This document shows, piece after piece, positions 60,300 through 64,000 of a DNA stretch of 64,000 bases. Location of the stretch: the NCBI RefSeq assembly GCF_008831285.2, contig NC_045143.1, positions 17,941,655 to 18,005,654 of the forward strand. Direction: 5' to 3'. Position 1 is the stretch's first letter, and each line of letters begins with the position of its first letter. Below the pieces are notes generated by a model. The model worked only from the letters and a program-made list of their open reading frames with translations. It did no database searches and was not told the origin of the DNA. The stretch comes from Nymphaea colorata. Its lineage: Eukaryota; Streptophyta; Magnoliopsida; Nymphaeales; Nymphaeaceae. The position numbers were made by a program, and so were the translations under genes.

Positions 60300-63200
60300 T
60301 TTGTCAAACAAGCAGTTGGTGAAACGGAATCTACGATAGTACCCGAGTTAGAATTACCAAGATTCAATCAGATTCAAAAACAAAAACATCCCTCGTCTTT
60401 GGTCAATGATCCAATTGAAGAGATTAACATTAGAACCAGCGAAGATCCTAAAATCCTTCAAATTGGTACCAGTTTGTCAGTAGACAATAAAAAAATATTG
60501 GTGGACTTTCTTATGAGTAACCAAGAAGCTTTCGCATGGACCTATGAAGATATGCCAAGATTAGACCCCCAGTAGGTTGAACATTATTTGCCCCTAAATC
60601 CTAGTTGCAAACTAGTTAAGCAGAAGTTGTGCAAGCTTGATCCTCGACTAGAAGGGCTTGTAAAAGAAGGGTTAGAGGACCTACTAAAGGCAAAAATCAT
60701 TCGTTCTATCAATTACCCCGAATGGTTGGCTAATATCGTGGTTGTCCTCAAGAAAAATGGTAAAGTCAGGTTATGCATCGACTTTCGAGACCTGAACAAA
60801 GTCATGCCGAAAGATGATTATCCACTTTTCAAATATTGATTTGTTGATAGACAGTACGGTAGGCCATGCCATGTTCTCTTTCATGGATGGATATTTGGGA
60901 TATAACCAAATCAAATTAGCAGTCAAGGATCAACCTAAGACCGCTTTTACTACACCCTGGGGTACTTTCTGTTACACGGTGATGTCGTTTGGGTAGAAGA
61001 ATGCTAGAGCGACTTGTCAAAGAGTCATGGCCGCTATCTTCCATGACCAGATGCACAAAATCATGGATGCATATATCGATAACATATTGGTCAAATCCAA
61101 GACAAGAGATGACCACATTGAAACCCTCGCCCAAGTGTTTGAGACACTCTTATTGTACATACTCCGTTTGAATTCTCAAAAATGTGTGTTTGGGGTTGAA
61201 TCAAGTAAACGTCTGGGTTTCATGGTCAGTAAGAGGAGGATCGAGATGGATCTTACCAAAGCTAAAGCAATCATCGATATGCCACCACCTACCAATATCA
61301 AGGAACTGTAAAGTTTGCAAGGAAGAATCCAGTCCATTAGACTATTCATTTCCAATATAGCCATGAGATGTGAACCATTCAACCAGCTGTTGAGGAAAGG
61401 CATCAATTTTGAATGGGGTTTTGAATGTCAATAGTCATTTGAAAAAATCAAGAAATACCTTCTAATTCAACCAATTCTAAAACCCCCGGTGTTGGGTAGA
61501 CCATTGCTGCTTTACATCACAGTGAATGAGTTAGCATGTGGAGGCTTTTTGGCACAATATGAAAAAGGAAGTTGCATCGAGCATGCAATTTATTACATTA
61601 GCAAAACTTTTGTCCAGTACGAGAAGAAGTATTCTCCAATAGAAAAAACTTGTTTAGCATTGGTTTGGATGTGTCAGAAGCTGAGACATTATTTGTTAGC
61701 TTGTGAGGTCAAAATACTCTCCAAACTAAATCCTCTTAAGTACATCTTGGAACATCCCTTCCTTAATAGACGCATCTCCAAATGGCAAGTTTTGCTCATG
61801 CAATATGATCTTGAATATGTGTCCCAGAAGTCAATCAAGGGATAAGCAATTGCGGATCAATTAGCAGTCTTTCCCCAGTACGAAGAAATCAGAACGAACG
61901 ATGAGTTTCCAGACGAACACATACTAAGATTGAAAACAGTTTCGATATGAAAGATGTACTTTGATGGATCCAGAAACGTGATGGGAGCTGGTATAGGCAT
62001 TTTACTCATCATTCCATAAGATGAAATGATTCTGTATTCTTTGAAACTCGACTTTTCATGTACCCATTACATGGCGGCATATGAAGCCCTCATACAAGGA
62101 CTTCGTTATTTACTGAGTTTTCAACTAAAAAGGTTGCATGCCTTCGGCGACCCTCAACTTATAAGAAACCAAGTGAATGGAGAATGGCAAGTCAAAGATG
62201 AAAAGTTGGTGTCATATCAAGAGATCGCTACCTTCTTAATATGTCAGTTTCAAGAAGTACAACTGTCTCAAATAAAGAAATAAGGCAACCCTATTGTGGA
62301 TGGTCTCGCGAGCTTAGGATTCACCATCACCTTTCAAACCGACAAAGCAATCTGCTCTTTTGAGATTGGAAGAATAGAACACTCTGCTTTTGAAGAGGTG
62401 AAGCATGTTCATCATATCCAAGAGGGAAATACGCCTTGGTATCATGACATTAAAAGATACATTGAAAGCGGGGAATTTCCTACTAGAATGCCCAAAAATA
62501 AACAGAATGCAATTCAATGTATGTCAGCAAGGTACTTTATTCTTGCAGGAGTGCTATACAGACGTGGATTTATACTGGATACTCTCAATGTCTTGATGAA
62601 GATGAGGCAAAGGAAGTCATCGAAGAGTCACATCGAGGAGATTATGAGGGCCATGTTGGTTACGAAACCCTTGCCAAACAGATAATTCGAGCATGATGTT
62701 ATTGGCCTACTATGCAAAAAGATTGTTACCAGTTCGTCTAAAGATGTAAAGAATGTCAGCTGCATGCTCTAGTAATCCATGCACCAGCCTCTCACTTGCA
62801 TTTTGTAACATCTTCGTGGCCATTTTCAATGTGGACATTCGATGTAGTCGGACCAATATCCTCTGCAGCTTCCAATGGCCATAAATATTTTCTTGCTGCA
62901 ACAAACTATTTTACCAAGTGGGTAGAAGTCATCACGCTCAGAACAGTGGAAGGGCGTCCTGTAGTGTCCTTCATTCACAAAAGTACTCTTTGCAGATTTG
63001 AAGTCCATCATGATATAGTATCTGACAACAAGACTCGTTTCAAAAATGAAAAGATGAGGTAGTTGTGCAGCAAGTACCGTATCATGCATCATTTTTCAGC
63101 TCCTTATTACCCCCAAGGCAATGGGCAAGCAGAGACCACTAACAATACCTTGATCTGCATCTTGGAACAGACAGTAGAAACTGGAAGAGATTGGCATGAA

Positions 63201-63683
63201 AAGATGCATAACACTTTGTGGGCATATCACACCACTATGAGAACTCCAACAAATGTGACTCTGGTAGAGCTAGTCTATGGAACGAAAGTGGTTTTACTAT
63301 TACATGTGTTGACACCCACTTTGAAGTTTGCTTCTCTTATAGAGCTTCCTCTAATTCAATATCAGCAGAAAAGGCTAATGCAACTCGATCTACTAGATAA
63401 AAAGAGGCTAAAAGCGGCTGAGCATGCTGAAGCTTATCGCCAAAGGGTAGTTAAACAGTTTGCCAAGTCAATTATCGAGATATAGATCAAAGTGAACGAC
63501 TTGGTCCTACGATCTCCTGTGTACCTCAGAGGACGGCCACGTGGTAAGTGGGCACCGAACTGGGAAGGTCCATATGTAATTATGGAAGTCTTGTCTCGCA
63601 ATTCATACCTACTGATTGATGCTAATGGGGTGGAACTTGTTGATCTTGTTAATTCCCTTTACTTCAAGAAATTTTATGCCTAA
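60300..63683 (+). pseudogene. Tat pol: RT, RNase H, second RNase H, integrase
   Basis: RT runs from about 60,588 (GKVRLCIDFRDLNK; FMDGYLGYNQI), with a one-base frameshift near 60,832 and the active site YIDNILV instead of YIDD near 61,072. RNase H (61,489-61,845) shows YYISKTF and YSPIEKTCLAL. A second RNase H at about 61,950-62,290 (MYFDGSRN; GAGIGILLI; AAYEALIQGL) is the Tat-lineage duplicate. After a frameshift near 62,600 come the integrase zinc region (GHVGYETLAKQII; CYWPTMQKDC; CKECQ) and the core (TFDVVGPIS; DIVSDNKTRF; GNGQAETTNNTL). The C-terminal part ends at 63,683 (KWAPNWEGPYVI). Stops interrupt it at several sites (for example TAG after VMSFG at 60,994). Confidence 0.92.
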
Positions 63684-64000
63684 TCCTCTTATATTTATTT
63701 CCAATTAATGTCAAATATTTATGTTTTCATATCTAATCTACCATTCAATCTGGATTCTTCCCATTCGTAAAACATGACAATTACACTGTGGCATTTTTTT
63801 ATTCTCAATCCAAATTTGAAAGCAATCCATGCAGGTAAAGGGTTAAACTTGCAATGTGAGGGCAACCTACATAGGTGAGGGTCAAACCTACAATGCAAGC
63901 CAAAGCAACCCATTTCAAGGGGGTTAAACCTGAATTCAATATTGACAAACCGGTGCAAAAAAGGGGTTAAACTTGCAATTTAAGCTCAAACAACCCATTC
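63684..64000 (+). other. 3' untranslated region of the Tat element with short repeats
   Basis: The phrase 'gggttaaacttgcaat' and variants recur about every 35-60 bp from 63,838 to the window end. Tandem repeats in the 3' region are common in Tat/Ogre elements. The polypurine tract and 3' LTR must lie beyond 64,000. Confidence 0.65.

Larger units (their letters stand above)
51275..64000 (+). mobile_element. Tat/Ogre-type Ty3/Gypsy retrotransposon, runs off the window
   Basis: It has a 3836-bp 5' LTR, a primer binding site, an extra ORF upstream of gag, gag-protease, RT, RNase H, a second RNase H, integrase and a repeat-rich 3' region. A long LTR, an ORF before gag and a duplicated RNase H are together characteristic of the Tat/Ogre lineage. 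All coding parts have stops or frameshifts, so the copy is dead. The 3' LTR is outside the window, so insertion age and target duplication cannot be read. LTR remnants of the same family lie at 7525-8865, 16970-17712 and 19393-22200. Confidence 0.92.

Overview
This window looks like nuclear DNA of a flowering plant. It is AT-rich and dense in decayed plant transposons (Ty1/Copia, Tat/Ogre-type Ty3/Gypsy, hAT and CACTA). The only intact-looking host gene is a secreted leucine-rich-repeat protein of the polygalacturonase-inhibiting protein (PGIP) type. I see no bacterial-style operons, no tRNA or rRNA genes and no CRISPR array. The species cannot be named from the sequence.

Layout. Two copies of one block, A1 (about 201-5322) and A2 (about 27195-40604), each carry a C-terminal fragment of a CACTA transposase on the minus strand, a long non-coding stretch and a PGIP gene on the plus strand. 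PGIP1 (3662-4657) is intact. PGIP2 is split after codon 203 by an antisense Copia element (33446-39511) with two 468-bp LTRs and a near-perfect 5-bp target duplication. A2 has also gained a (TA)n tract and a hAT transposase fragment, and that fragment is itself interrupted by a 1412-bp non-autonomous hAT element with a perfect 8-bp target duplication. A third, strongly decayed PGIP-like LRR fragment lies at 19139-19392, so a small PGIP cluster once existed here.

Between A1 and A2 lies a transposon graveyard. It holds a Copia pseudo-element (about 5460-10285) interrupted by an antisense Tat LTR remnant; small hAT MITEs; three more Copia remnants (15.5-19.1 kb); a second antisense Tat LTR piece; a plus-strand Tat LTR (19393 to about 22200); a 112-bp tandem duplication; and CACTA pseudogene sequence. 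A perfect 40-bp palindrome sits at 16141-16180.

Right of A2 (40.6-48 kb) there is little recognisable coding sequence: a 263-bp hAT MITE, one CACTA terminus, minisatellites and unexplained sequence. From 48.0 kb a degraded Copia element runs until it is cut at 51275 by a near full-length Tat/Ogre-type Gypsy element that continues past the window end. This element has a 3.8-kb 5' LTR carrying its own nested hAT element, a primer binding site, an extra ORF upstream of gag that resembles the plant mobile domain, gag-protease, reverse transcriptase, two RNase H domains and integrase. All are broken by stops and frameshifts.

The most interesting points are the dissected PGIP cluster, the extra ORF of the Tat element, the repeated Tat insertion into Copia pol (twice at nearly the same reverse-transcriptase codons), and the unusual leader of the Copia element inside PGIP2. 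Coordinates of repeat edges marked 'about' were set by eye.
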